A stretch of 64,000 bases of DNA from Faecalicatena orotica (lineage in GTDB: Bacteria; Bacillota; Clostridia; Lachnospirales; Lachnospiraceae). Positions within the stretch are counted from its first letter, which is position 1. Each line of letters opens with the position of its first letter. Both the position numbers and the translations under genes were made by a program. Below the pieces are notes generated by a model. The model saw only the letters and a list, made by a program, of their open reading frames with translations, was not told the DNA's origin and made no database searches. This document shows, in pieces, positions 8,323 through 16,686 of the stretch. The DNA lies in NCBI RefSeq assembly GCF_003149245.1, contig NZ_QGDL01000003.1, forward strand, positions 124,001-188,000. Reading direction: 5' to 3'.

Positions 8323-8670
8323 ATGGATCAGGCAAGAGAAATGGCACAGATCGCCTACAGGGCACTGGATGAGAAAAAGGGAGAGGATATCAAGGTCATT
8401 GATATATCAGGAGTATCTGTTCTGGCAGATTATTTTATTATTGCGAACGGAAATAATGAAAGTCAGGTTAAGGCACTGGTTGACAATGTGGAGGAATGCC
8501 TGCATAAGGCAGGATATTCACTGAAACAGCGTGAAGGATATGGAAGTAGCTGGGTACTGCTTGATTTTGCCGACATTATTGTGCATATATTTGACAAAGA
8601 AAACAGGCTGTTCTATAACCTGGAGAGAATCTGGAGAGACGGAAAAGTTGTGGATATTGACACACTATAA
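8323..8670 (+). CDS. rsfS: Ribosome silencing factor RsfS
   Basis: RsfS binds L14 on the 50S subunit and blocks subunit joining when nutrients are low. The 115-residue protein has the DUF143 core: VLADYFIIANGNNESQVKAL (about residues 32-51), the GYGSSWVLLDFADIIVHIF strand and the C-terminal YNLERIW motif. The ribosome site AAAGGAG precedes the ATG. It closes the obg-rsfS operon. Confidence 0.96.
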   Translation: MDQAREMAQIAYRALDEKKGEDIKVIDISGVSVLADYFIIANGNNESQVKALVDNVEECLHKAGYSLKQREGYGSSWVLLDFADIIVHIFDKENRLFYNLERIWRDGKVVDIDTL

Positions 8671-8697
8671 CAGAAAATGAATCAGGGGGAAATGCTG

Positions 8698-10167
8698 GTG
8701 AAAAGTATATATAGAACGGGAATCAGCCTGCTGACAGCGGCGGCTCTGATGCTGACGGCAGGATGTTCTGCCGCAGATAAAAAGGAGAGCAAAAAAGACA
8801 GCCTTCTGAATGCAGAAAAACCGGTATCAATTGAGGTATGGCATTATTATAATGGTGCCCAGCAGGATGCATTCAACAAGCTTGTGACAGAGTTTAATGA
8901 AGGGAAAGGAAAAGAGCTTGGAATCAAAGTGAAAGCCTCCAGCCTCGGCAATGTTGCTGATCTGGAAGAAAATGTGATAGCCTCCATAGACGGGAAAGTA
9001 GGGGCGAAGGAGATTCCGAATATCTTTGCTGCATATGCAGATACTGCCTATGCCGTAGACCAGAAGGGAATGGCAGTTGACCTGAAGGAATACATGACCG
9101 ATGAGGAAATCAGTGAATACATGGACAGTTACATCGATGAAGGAAAGTTTTCTTCTGAAGATACCCTGAAAATATTCCCGGTAGCGAAAGCGACTGAAAT
9201 ATTCATGCTCAATGAGACTGACTGGGAGAAATTTGCCGATGCAACGGGGGCATCTCAGGAAGATATTTCTACAATCGAAGGGATCACAGCTACGGCACAG
9301 GAGTATTATGAATGGACGGACAGCCTTACCGATACGCCGGATGACGGGAAAGCATTTTTCGGAAGGGACGCGATGGCAAATTACTTTATTATTGGTGCAA
9401 GAGAACTGGGGGTTGAAATTTTCTCTGTAAAAGACGGCAAACCAGAATTGAATTTTGATAAAGATGTCGTCCGCAAGCTCTGGGATAACTATTATGTACC
9501 ATATGTAAACGGTTACTTTGCTTCTTCAGGTAAATTCAGAAGCGATGACATCAAAACAGGAAACATCCTTGCATTTGTTGGATCTTCTGCAGGAGCTACA
9601 TTTTTTCCGGATCAGGTAACTCTGGATGATGAGCATACATATCCTATTGAAATGAAGGCATTAACCTGTCCGAAGTTTGAAGACGGAGAGGACTATGCGG
9701 TTCAGCAGGGAGCCGGAATGGTGGTAATGAACAAAGAAGATAAGGCGGAAATAGAAGCATCCGTCGAATTTTTGAAGTGGTTTACAGACACGGAGCGTAA
9801 TATTGACTTTGCGGTTTCATCCGGTTATCTTCCTGTAAAGAAGGAAGCAAATACAAAGGAAATGATTAACCAGAAAGTGGAAAGTACGGACAGCAGTGTG
9901 CTGCAGGTTCTGGATGCATCTCTGGACCAGATTGAAAATAATACGTTATACACTACCCGTGCTTTTAAGAACGGTACGAATGCACGCAATGTCCTGGAAT
10001 ATTCTCTTTCAGATAAAGCCGCTGCGGACAGGGAAGAGGTACTTGAACTGATTCAGGGCGGCCAGTCCAGAGCAGAGGCGGTCAGCCGATTCGATACGGA
10101 TGAGAACTTTGAAACATGGTATCAGGAAACGCTTACATCTCTGTCAGCACTTGTTGAGGCTGATTAA
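8698..10167 (+). CDS. Extracellular solute-binding lipoprotein (family 1 type), orphan
   Basis: The 489-residue protein is a MalE-like ABC solute-binding protein. It has a lipoprotein signal: a basic start, hydrophobic core and lipobox LTAGC with the lipidated Cys at residue 23. The mature part opens with IEVWHYYNGAQQDAFNKLV, typical for sugar or oligosaccharide binders. No permease or ATPase gene is nearby. The next gene, 89 bases on with no terminator between, is a membrane GGDEF-EAL protein with an extracellular sensor domain, so this protein may present a ligand to that sensor rather than to a transporter (inference). The GTG at 8698 is preferred because AGGGGG at 8684-8689 fits it. In-frame ATGs at 8677 and 8692 are possible. 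Confidence 0.85.
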   Translation: MKSIYRTGISLLTAAALMLTAGCSAADKKESKKDSLLNAEKPVSIEVWHYYNGAQQDAFNKLVTEFNEGKGKELGIKVKASSLGNVADLEENVIASIDGKVGAKEIPNIFAAYADTAYAVDQKGMAVDLKEYMTDEEISEYMDSYIDEGKFSSEDTLKIFPVAKATEIFMLNETDWEKFADATGASQEDISTIEGITATAQEYYEWTDSLTDTPDDGKAFFGRDAMANYFIIGARELGVEIFSVKDGKPELNFDKDVVRKLWDNYYVPYVNGYFASSGKFRSDDIKTGNILAFVGSSAGATFFPDQVTLDDEHTYPIEMKALTCPKFEDGEDYAVQQGAGMVVMNKEDKAEIEASVEFLKWFTDTERNIDFAVSSGYLPVKKEANTKEMINQKVESTDSSVLQVLDASLDQIENNTLYTTRAFKNGTNARNVLEYSLSDKAAADREEVLELIQGGQSRAEAVSRFDTDENFETWYQETLTSLSALVEAD

Positions 10168-10256
10168 GCAGTATCATATCTATACATCTGATTTTATTCA
10201 TGGTCTGAAATGATGTTTATCATAAGTGAATACGGAAAATAAAAGGAAGGAGATGA

Positions 10257-13247
10257 ATGAGAATGAGTATGAAGCACCGGAAGGCAAAGCCTATCTTAAA
10301 GAGAATACTGATTCCCATGATTCTCCTTACTTTATTGGAAGTATTTCTGCTCTCGGGAACATTTATTTTCGGCGGAACGATAAAGGAACTAAATCAGAAC
10401 GCGCGTGGTATCGTGCAGGGGAAAGTTCAAAACAGAAGCAGTTATTTACAGAATGAGATGCTGAATAACTGGTCAAATGTATCCTACACAGCACAGCTGA
10501 TCAGTGCAAAAGCAGAGGAGCTGGAGTCAGACGGTATGCTGGACCTTTCAGCAGTAGGAGATAACTCTGAGGCCTGCTATCCCCTGGTGTCACAGATTTC
10601 AGGTTACCTGATCGACATGCTCCGCTCTAATAAAGTGACGGGGGCATTTGTTGTATTTAATACAGACAATCCGGACACACTGCGCGGGGCAGACCAAATC
10701 ACAAAACCTGGTATTTATTTCAGAGACCTGGATCCGGAAACGAGCCCTTCTATCCGCAACAGTGACCTGCTCATAGAAAGAGGTTCTGTAGAGCTTGTAC
10801 ATAGCCTTGATATTGCAACAGACAGCGCATGGAAGCCACAGTTTGTATTCAGTGCCCAGAATCCGGAAACGATGAATTTGTTCCTGAATCCCTATGAACA
10901 GGGAGTCCTGAATCCAAAGGCGGATTCTCTGACGGAACTTGGATACTGGTCAAAACCTCATACGCTGACTGACGATGATAAGGAGATGATCTCCTACACT
11001 GTTCCGCTCATAACATCAGACGGACAGGTATACGGCGTGCTTGGGATGGAGATTACACTGGATTATCTTTCTACAATGCTTCCATATGAAGAGCTGATGA
11101 ATGACAGAAATGATGCCTCATATCTGGTGCTTGTCAAAAATGACGCTGACGGAACGTACCAGACTATTTTTTCATCTGACAGCAGTTGTATACCACAAGG
11201 GGAGGAACTGCATATCAGGACCACAGAAGATGGCCTTCAGTATATTGATATGGAAGAGGAAAAGTTGTTCATTGATATTGATTATCTCCAGCTGTATGAT
11301 TCCAATGGCCCGTTTGAATCAGACCACTGGGGTATTGCAGGTGTAGTCAGGGAACGCGACATTACAGAATTTTCCAGACATATCCTGAATTATATTGGTG
11401 TCGCAATTTTAGTTACGATCAGTATTGGTATTGGCGGAAGTATTCTGGTCAGTTTTATGATTTCCAGACCGATCCATATTGTTTCCAGAAATATGCAGCG
11501 CATGAATACCCAGAAAAAGATTCGTCTCCCGCGGACAAATATTTTAGAGTTTGACCAGATGGAGCGCTCGATTGAGAAGCTCAGCAGTGACGTGATAGAT
11601 TCTGCCACTAAGTTCGCACAGATTCTGAATAAAGCAAGTATCCGCATTGCAGGCTTTGAACTGAATATGGAGTATAATACGCTGTTTATAACGGATGGCT
11701 TCTTCCACATTTTCGGTGAAAATGATGTCCCATCCCAGACGCTGGACATTAATTTATTCATTCAGGAAATGAGTTCATTTGATATATATAAGGAAGAAGA
11801 GAATGAAAGTTACGTTCTCTACAAGATCCCTTATGGGGAAAGAGACACATACATCAGGCTGAGCTATTCAAGGCTGGAAGGCCGCAGGATCATAGGCGTG
11901 GCAGAAGACATTACGAAGACAATCCAGGAAAAACAGCTTCTCGAACATGAGCGCGACCATGACCTTCTGACCGGACTGAAAAACAGACGGGCATTCCAGC
12001 GTATCATGCAGCAGTTGTTTGCGGGAGGAGAAATGCTCCTCAAGAAAGCAGCGCTTGTTATGATTGACCTGGATAACTTAAAGCAGATTAATGATAAATA
12101 CGGGCATGATTATGGAGATAAATATATACAGGCCGCGGCCGACTCTTTCCGGAAGTATACGCCTCCTGACACTGTTATTGCACGAATTTCCGGGGATGAG
12201 TTCTATATGTTCTTGTATGGATACCAGACAGAGGAGGAGATCAGCCAGAAGATAAAACTATTCAGAGAAGGAATTGCCAAGGAGTATATTATGCTTCCCC
12301 CGATGCAGCGGGTGAGACTGAAGATGTCCGGCGGTATATCCTGGTATCCGAGAGATTCAAGACATTACGAGCAGCTGCTGCAGTATTCTGATTTTGCAAT
12401 GTACCAGGTGAAGCATTCGACGAAAGGCGAGATCGGCGATTTTGATATCGGAGCCTACCACAGTGAAGAATATATTTCCCAGAACCGCCGTGAGCTGACT
12501 GAACTGCTGGAAAGAGAAGAAGTTGAATATTTCTTCCAGCCGATCGTGGATGCGCGTACAGGCAGAATCTTTGCATATGAAGCACTGATGCGCGGGAAAA
12601 TGCCAACACTGCGTAGTCCGGCAGAGATCCTCTCACTTGCACGGGAAGAACATAAGCTCGATAAGGTAGAAGATCTTACATGGAGAATGGCCACAAGGAC
12701 ATACATGCAGCATATCAGGGAACATAAAATAGATGATGACTGCAAAGTATTTATCAACTCTCTGGCTGACTATAGATTGAGTAATCAGGCACTCGAACGG
12801 ATTGAATCAGAATGCAGGGGCTATTTAGACCACTTTGTACTGGAAATCACAGAAGACTCAGAGACAAATAAAGAGGCGATGGATGTGAAGCGGGTGATTG
12901 TAAACAGATGGAACTCTGATTTTGCCCTGGATGATTATGGCAGCGGCTACAATGGCGAGCGGATATTGCTAGAGCTTGCACCTAAATATATTAAGATAGA
13001 CAGGGAGATCATCTTCGGGATCCATCTTAATACTGACAAGCAGAAGATTGTGGAGAATACAATTTCCTATGCGAAAGAGCGAAACATCAAAGTAATTGCG
13101 GAAGGAATTGAGACAGAGCAGGAGATGAAAAAGGTGATTGAACTGGGAGCCGACTATCTTCAGGGATATTATCTGGCCCGTCCGGATGCTGAACCACCGA
13201 AGATCAATGACTATGTCCTAAAGCAGATCAGAGAATTTCAAAACTAA
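10257..13247 (+). CDS. Membrane sensor with GGDEF and EAL domains (cyclic-di-GMP turnover)
   Basis: The 996-residue protein has a TM helix at about 17-38, a large extracellular Cache-like sensor to about 375 and a second TM at about 377-402. A HAMP-like linker and a PAS-like stretch follow, then GGDEF (DHDLLTGLKNRRAF from about 567, signature SGDEF near 645-649) and EAL (EAL at 775-777). EAL residues for catalysis look intact: FINSLADY, LEITED, LDDYGSGYNG, YIKIDRE, AEGIETE, LQGYYLARP. The GGDEF signature begins with Ser, which is tolerated in active cyclases, and no RxxD inhibitory site is seen. It could both make and degrade cyclic-di-GMP. The start has AAGGAG at 10246-10251; codons 3 and 5 are also ATG. 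Confidence 0.93.
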   Translation: MRMSMKHRKAKPILKRILIPMILLTLLEVFLLSGTFIFGGTIKELNQNARGIVQGKVQNRSSYLQNEMLNNWSNVSYTAQLISAKAEELESDGMLDLSAVGDNSEACYPLVSQISGYLIDMLRSNKVTGAFVVFNTDNPDTLRGADQITKPGIYFRDLDPETSPSIRNSDLLIERGSVELVHSLDIATDSAWKPQFVFSAQNPETMNLFLNPYEQGVLNPKADSLTELGYWSKPHTLTDDDKEMISYTVPLITSDGQVYGVLGMEITLDYLSTMLPYEELMNDRNDASYLVLVKNDADGTYQTIFSSDSSCIPQGEELHIRTTEDGLQYIDMEEEKLFIDIDYLQLYDSNGPFESDHWGIAGVVRERDITEFSRHILNYIGVAILVTISIGIGGSILVSFMISRPIHIVSRNMQRMNTQKKIRLPRTNILEFDQMERSIEKLSSDVIDSATKFAQILNKASIRIAGFELNMEYNTLFITDGFFHIFGENDVPSQTLDINLFIQEMSSFDIYKEEENESYVLYKIPYGERDTYIRLSYSRLEGRRIIGVAEDITKTIQEKQLLEHERDHDLLTGLKNRRAFQRIMQQLFAGGEMLLKKAALVMIDLDNLKQINDKYGHDYGDKYIQAAADSFRKYTPPDTVIARISGDEFYMFLYGYQTEEEISQKIKLFREGIAKEYIMLPPMQRVRLKMSGGISWYPRDSRHYEQLLQYSDFAMYQVKHSTKGEIGDFDIGAYHSEEYISQNRRELTELLEREEVEYFFQPIVDARTGRIFAYEALMRGKMPTLRSPAEILSLAREEHKLDKVEDLTWRMATRTYMQHIREHKIDDDCKVFINSLADYRLSNQALERIESECRGYLDHFVLEITEDSETNKEAMDVKRVIVNRWNSDFALDDYGSGYNGERILLELAPKYIKIDREIIFGIHLNTDKQKIVENTISYAKERNIKVIAEGIETEQEMKKVIELGADYLQGYYLARPDAEPPKINDYVLKQIREFQN

Positions 13248-13262
13248 TAAGTACTGTCAGTT

Positions 13263-13325
13263 AAAAACATCCTGTCTGAAGAGGAATTCCGATACTGGAA
13301 TTACCAATTCAGACAGGATGTTTTT
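13263..13325. terminator. Bidirectional terminator between GGDEF-EAL gene and lexA
   Basis: An 18-bp perfect inverted repeat (13263-13280 with 13308-13325) has A-rich outer 5' and T-rich outer 3' ends, so it can end both convergent genes. A second small hairpin AATTCC/GGAATT sits in the loop. Confidence 0.92.
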
Positions 13326-13365
13326 TATTTCATAAGAAAGTACTCCTATTATCATGGATCATTAA

Positions 13366-13980
13366 TTAAAAGAAACGGAAGACACCGATTACTTTGCCCA
13401 GAATGGAAACATCCTTTACAATGATCGGATCCATATAATCATTCTCTGGCTGGAGGCGGCAGACGCCTTCTTCTCTGTAAAATGTCTTGACAGTGGCTCC
13501 ATCCTCTATAAGGGCCACGACCATATCCCCGTTATCTGCAGTCTGCGCCTGCTCCACAAGGACCATATCACCATCCAGAATGCCCGCATTGATCATGCTT
13601 TCACCCTTTACGGTCAGCAGGAAGGTCTGTTTGTTTGGCATGAATTCCATTGGGATTGGAAAGTAGTTCTCGATGTTCTCCTGGGCGAGCAGCGGCTCTC
13701 CGGCGGCTACACGGCCGATAAGCGGTACGTTCACAACTTCACGTCTGGTCAGATTAAAAGTATCGTCCAGAATCTCGATTGCCCTTGGCTTCGTTGGATC
13801 TCGTCTGATATACCCGTTCTTCTCCAGCGTCTCCAGATGAGAGTGGACAGATGAGGTGGACTTCAGGCTGACAGCCTCGCAAATCTCCCTGACTGCAGGC
13901 GGGAATCCCCTTTCAAGAATCTGTGACTTTATGTATTCTAATATTTCCAGCTGCTTCTTGCTGATCTTCCCCTGTGACAT
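13366..13980 (-). CDS. lexA: LexA SOS repressor
   Basis: LexA represses SOS genes and cleaves itself with RecA. The 204-residue protein has an N-terminal winged helix (residues 1-65, with recognition helix around SLKSTSSVHSHLETL) and a C-terminal S24 peptidase. The cleavage bond is A93-G94 in RVAAGEP, and the catalytic dyad is S128 (KGESM) and K165 (TVKTF). The start at 13980 has GAGGAGG upstream. It is divergent from the LysM gene, as lexA and yneA are in Bacillus, with LexA boxes in between. Confidence 0.98.
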   Translation of the reverse strand: MSQGKISKKQLEILEYIKSQILERGFPPAVREICEAVSLKSTSSVHSHLETLEKNGYIRRDPTKPRAIEILDDTFNLTRREVVNVPLIGRVAAGEPLLAQENIENYFPIPMEFMPNKQTFLLTVKGESMINAGILDGDMVLVEQAQTADNGDMVVALIEDGATVKTFYREEGVCRLQPENDYMDPIIVKDVSILGKVIGVFRFF

Positions 13981-14030
13981 ACACGGAACCTCCTCATATT
14001 GTTAAAGTATATCTGATATGCTGTATAAAT

Positions 14031-14059
14031 ATAGTACCATAGGTCCTGTTAAAAAGCAA
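14031..14059 (-). promoter_or_regulatory. Candidate lexA promoter
   Basis: On the minus strand, TTGCTT (14059-14054) and TACTAT (14036-14031) are 17 bases apart. The nearest LexA box (14071-14082) lies just upstream of this -35 box, fitting autoregulation. Confidence 0.45.
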
Positions 14060-14070
14060 ACACTTGTTAC

Positions 14071-14082
14071 GAAAATACGTTC
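14071..14082. promoter_or_regulatory. LexA box 1
   Basis: GAAAATACGTTC matches the Gram-positive form GAAC-N4-GTTC with one mismatch. It is closest to the lexA promoter. Confidence 0.65.
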
Positions 14083-14101
14083 GAAAATACTGTTTAAACT
14101 A

Positions 14102-14130
14102 TTGACAAACATGTGTTCGTGTACTATAAT
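14102..14130 (+). promoter_or_regulatory. Consensus promoter of the YneA-like gene
   Basis: TTGACA at 14102-14107 and TATAAT at 14125-14130 are both perfect and 17 bases apart. LexA box 2 lies between them, so repression by promoter occlusion is expected. Confidence 0.9.
14107..14118. promoter_or_regulatory. LexA box 2
   Basis: AAACATGTGTTC matches GAAC-N4-GTTC with one mismatch and sits between the -35 and -10 boxes of the YneA-like gene. Confidence 0.8.
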
Positions 14131-14142
14131 CTTAACTATGAA

Positions 14143-14154
14143 GAACAAATGTTC
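14143..14154. promoter_or_regulatory. LexA box 3
   Basis: GAACAAATGTTC is an exact GAAC-N4-GTTC site just downstream of the promoter. The three box centres (14076.5, 14112.5, 14148.5) are exactly 36 bp apart. Confidence 0.85.
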
Positions 14155-14205
14155 GACACGGAACGAGGGATCCAAATATGCAGTATGAATCAGGGGGAGA
14201 TACAG

Positions 14206-14571
14206 ATGAGAAGCCAGAAGTGTACAAAGGTAAAAGCAGTGAGACAGGACGATGGATTAAAAAAGAGAATCCTAATATGTATTGCCACAATATTTATCAT
14301 ATTTGCTGCATGTGCAGTGTTTGGCAATATACGGAGTTCTGCACATGGAAGCCGTTCAGAGAATCCTGTCAATTTTAAGTACTATACAAGCATAGAGATT
14401 CAGCCAGGAGATACTTTATGGGACATTGCCAAAGCATATATAACTGAGGATTACGATTCCGTACAGGAATACGTCCAGACACTGAAAGAAATAAATTCAC
14501 TGAACTCAGACAAGATTAAAGCTGGTCAGAATCTGATCGTTGCTTATAATAATACAGAATTTGTAAATTAG
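14206..14571 (+). CDS. YneA-like SOS cell-division suppressor (TM plus LysM)
   Basis: The 121-residue protein has a basic cytoplasmic start, one TM helix at about 21-40 and a LysM peptidoglycan-binding domain at about 60-115 (IEIQPGDTLWDIAKAY ... INSLNSDKIKAGQNL). This is the architecture of Bacillus YneA, which blocks division during SOS. The place next to and divergent from lexA, with three LexA boxes over its promoter, supports the same role. The ATG at 14206 has AGGGGGAG six bases upstream. Open frame before it (from 14113) covers the -10 box and cannot be translated. Function is inferred from architecture and context, not from close identity. Confidence 0.82.
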   Translation: MRSQKCTKVKAVRQDDGLKKRILICIATIFIIFAACAVFGNIRSSAHGSRSENPVNFKYYTSIEIQPGDTLWDIAKAYITEDYDSVQEYVQTLKEINSLNSDKIKAGQNLIVAYNNTEFVN

Positions 14572-14619
14572 ATACGGTATCAATATACATCCCTATGTAT
14601 TGATATATAAACTCACCCA

Positions 14620-14655
14620 GAGGCAGCCTGCCGGAGTCATCCGCATGGCTGCCTC
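14620..14655. other. Hairpin after the YneA-like gene, without T-run
   Basis: GAGGCAGCC at 14620-14628 pairs with GGCTGCCTC at 14647-14655, and CGGA/TCCG pairs inside. It may end or stabilise the short SOS transcript, but no T-run follows on either strand. Confidence 0.45.
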
Positions 14656-14727
14656 ATCCTATGTACAAAAAGAAGTATAGTAATAGCAATATATCTATAC
14701 GACAAATACCGATTTTTCCAATAGATA

Positions 14728-14756
14728 TAGACAGAAATCCGTATATATGGTATAAT
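14728..14756 (+). promoter_or_regulatory. Promoter of the XerS-like recombinase
   Basis: TAGACA at 14728-14733 and TATAAT at 14751-14756 are 17 bases apart, with an extended TGG before the -10 box. Confidence 0.75.
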
Positions 14757-14789
14757 TATTCTTACATTCATTAAGGGGGAATTATTCAG

Positions 14790-15857
14790 ATGTCCACACA
14801 GGATTCTAAGACATACCATGAACAGACTTACATAGATAACACATTGCGCCTCAGGGAGATCCTTAAGACGATGCCGCCTTTTGCGAAGGATTATTTTCGT
14901 GCCATTGAGCCGAAAAGCTCTGCAAAGACACGGATTTCTTATGCCTATGATATCCGGATTTTCTTTCATTTCCTGATGGAGAATAATCCGGTTTATAAGA
15001 ACTATAAGATGGACCAGTTCACAGTCAAAGATCTGGAACGTATTGAGCCGGTCGATATTGAAGAATATCAGGAATATCTGAAGGTCTATAAAGGGGACGG
15101 GAACAAACAGATCACAAATACGGAAAAAGGTCTGGCACGTAAAATGTCAGCGCTTCGAAGCTTCTACGCATATTTCTTTAAGCATCAGATTATCGATAAG
15201 AACCCCACCCTGCTTGTCGATATGCCGAAGCTGCATGATAAGGCGATTATACGTCTGGATACCGATGAAGTTGCCACCCTTCTGGAATACGTGGAACACG
15301 GGGGTGATGACCTGACCGGCCAGCGCAAGGTATATTTTGAAAAAACTAAGAATCGTGACCTGGCGATCTTAACTTTACTTTTAGGCACAGGGATCCGCGT
15401 TTCTGAATGCGTGGGACTTGATATCCAGGATGTGGATTTTAAGAATAATGGTGTGAAGGTTACCCGGAAAGGCGGGAACGAAATGGTTGTATACTTTGGC
15501 GAGGAGGTCGAGAATGCACTGAAGATGTATCTCTATACAACGAGGAAGTCCACTACTGCCCTGCCCGGCCATGAAAATGCACTGTTCCTTTCTACCCAGC
15601 GCAGACGGATCGGGGTACAGGCAGTTGAGAATATGGTTAAGAAGTATGCACGCCAGATCACGCCGAATAAAAAAATTACGCCGCATAAGCTCCGCAGTAC
15701 CTATGGCACCGCACTGTACAAGGAAACAGGTGATATATACCTTGTAGCGGATGTTTTAGGGCACAAAGATGTGAATACTACGAAAAAGCATTATGCGGCT
15801 ATCGATGAGAACCGCCGCAGGCAGGCGGCAGGGGCTGTTAAGCTGCGGGAACCGTAA
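14790..15857 (+). CDS. XerS-like tyrosine recombinase
   Basis: The 355-residue tyrosine recombinase has the full active set: R203 (GTGIRVSE), K227 (TRKGG), H299 and R302 (HKLRST), H325 (LGHKD) and nucleophile Y335 (HYAAI). An N-terminal SAM-like DNA-binding domain spans about 15-145. Length and the long N-terminal segment resemble XerS, the single recombinase that resolves chromosome dimers in streptococci, more than 300-residue XerC/XerD. No phage genes or attachment site are near, which argues for a house-keeping role. AGGGGGA precedes the ATG. The downstream gene is convergent, with only eight bases between stops. Confidence 0.82.
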   Translation: MSTQDSKTYHEQTYIDNTLRLREILKTMPPFAKDYFRAIEPKSSAKTRISYAYDIRIFFHFLMENNPVYKNYKMDQFTVKDLERIEPVDIEEYQEYLKVYKGDGNKQITNTEKGLARKMSALRSFYAYFFKHQIIDKNPTLLVDMPKLHDKAIIRLDTDEVATLLEYVEHGGDDLTGQRKVYFEKTKNRDLAILTLLLGTGIRVSECVGLDIQDVDFKNNGVKVTRKGGNEMVVYFGEEVENALKMYLYTTRKSTTALPGHENALFLSTQRRRIGVQAVENMVKKYARQITPNKKITPHKLRSTYGTALYKETGDIYLVADVLGHKDVNTTKKHYAAIDENRRRQAAGAVKLREP

Positions 15858-15865
15858 AACGCAGG

Positions 15866-16501
15866 CTAAAGTCCTAATATTTTCAGTATTTCCGGGTGTG
15901 GATGCTTTTCATCTGCCTGAAAGACATCCACAAAATTCTGTGCCGCGCCCCCGTCATAGAAGGCGGGAAACAGAAAACCGCATTCCGGCTTATCCGGCTC
16001 ATAGTCCCCTGCCAGAGGACATACCGCACAGATAATATACTCGAAGACCTCTTCAGATTCCCCCAGCCGTTCATGGTCTGCTGCCTTGGCCGGGATATCA
16101 TACCGGTCGTGGAACACAAAAACTGCATACTCATGATCTGACTGGTAGGATTCAGCTATCAGTTCATATAAGGTTTCCATCAGCGCATCATTTTTCAGTC
16201 CGCAGGTTTTCATACCCATAAGAAGCTGCCACATGCTGCCCGGTTTCATGGCGCGATCGGGAAATCGATACCTTTTCAGATTGACATTTGTTTCTGAAAA
16301 GGGAATTGCCTTGGCAATCTTAAGGTTTTTTCCCTTTTCCTGCGGAGAAAGTTTCAGGAAATTTGTATTAAATGTCCCGTCGATTTCTCCATCCTGATCC
16401 ATATAGCTCCCCGCAATTCTCGTAACAGAGGATCTTGCCTGTGTCATGCGCCGGGTTAAAGCCAGCATATCCTCCCTGTTTATCATCTCGTTGTTAATCA
16501 C
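15866..16501 (-). CDS. Short DUF4317 protein
   Basis: The product (211 residues) matches the N-terminal part of the DUF4317 family of Firmicutes. Marks are the opening helix with TRRMTQARSSVTRIAGSYMD, the KTCGLKNDALMETLYELI helix, FHDRYDIPAKAADHERLGES, and YIICAVCPLAGD followed by GFLFPAF. Members I know are near 380 residues, so this one seems to lack the C-terminal half; it ends with a clean stop. Function is unknown. GGAGGT upstream points to the GTG at 16501; ATGs at 16516 and 16507 have no usable site. Confidence 0.7.
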   Translation of the reverse strand: MINNEMINREDMLALTRRMTQARSSVTRIAGSYMDQDGEIDGTFNTNFLKLSPQEKGKNLKIAKAIPFSETNVNLKRYRFPDRAMKPGSMWQLLMGMKTCGLKNDALMETLYELIAESYQSDHEYAVFVFHDRYDIPAKAADHERLGESEEVFEYIICAVCPLAGDYEPDKPECGFLFPAFYDGGAAQNFVDVFQADEKHPHPEILKILGL

Positions 16502-16569
16502 GTTCATTACCTCCATAGTTCTTGGTGCCTGCCCGGCACATTTATTCGAATATTGCTGTTGTATCGTAT

Positions 16570-16599
16570 ATTATCTCATATCTCCCCTCCCCTTTGCAA
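16570..16599 (-). promoter_or_regulatory. Candidate promoter of the DUF4317 gene
   Basis: On the minus strand TTGCAA (16599-16594) and GATAAT (16575-16570) are 18 bases apart. Confidence 0.45.
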
Positions 16600-16651
16600 T
16601 TCCCTGAACAATAAATTCTTAACAGTACTGGGAAATTTACGTGATGGTAAC

Positions 16652-16682
16652 TTGACTCTCCCACTGGGGGAGGGTGTATCCT
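16652..16682 (+). promoter_or_regulatory. MerR-family-type promoter with operator in a 19-bp spacer
   Basis: TTGACT at 16652-16657 and TATCCT at 16677-16682 are 19 bases apart, the over-long spacing typical of promoters activated by MerR-family regulators. The spacer holds the dyad CTCCC-ACTGG-GGGAG, extended outwards by A55-C56/G74-T75. This is the form of operator seen with MerR-type drug regulators such as TipA or BltR. No MerR gene lies in the window. Confidence 0.82.
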
Positions 16683-16686
16683 GAAC

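Noticed and set aside
10226-10456. Small open frame before and over the GGDEF-EAL start
   Set aside because: It is in another frame of a well-supported gene and lacks its own site; the AAGGAG belongs to the start at 10257.
14790-15857. Phage or element integrase
   Set aside because: No element genes, direct repeats or tRNA target nearby; N-terminal length and context fit XerS better.
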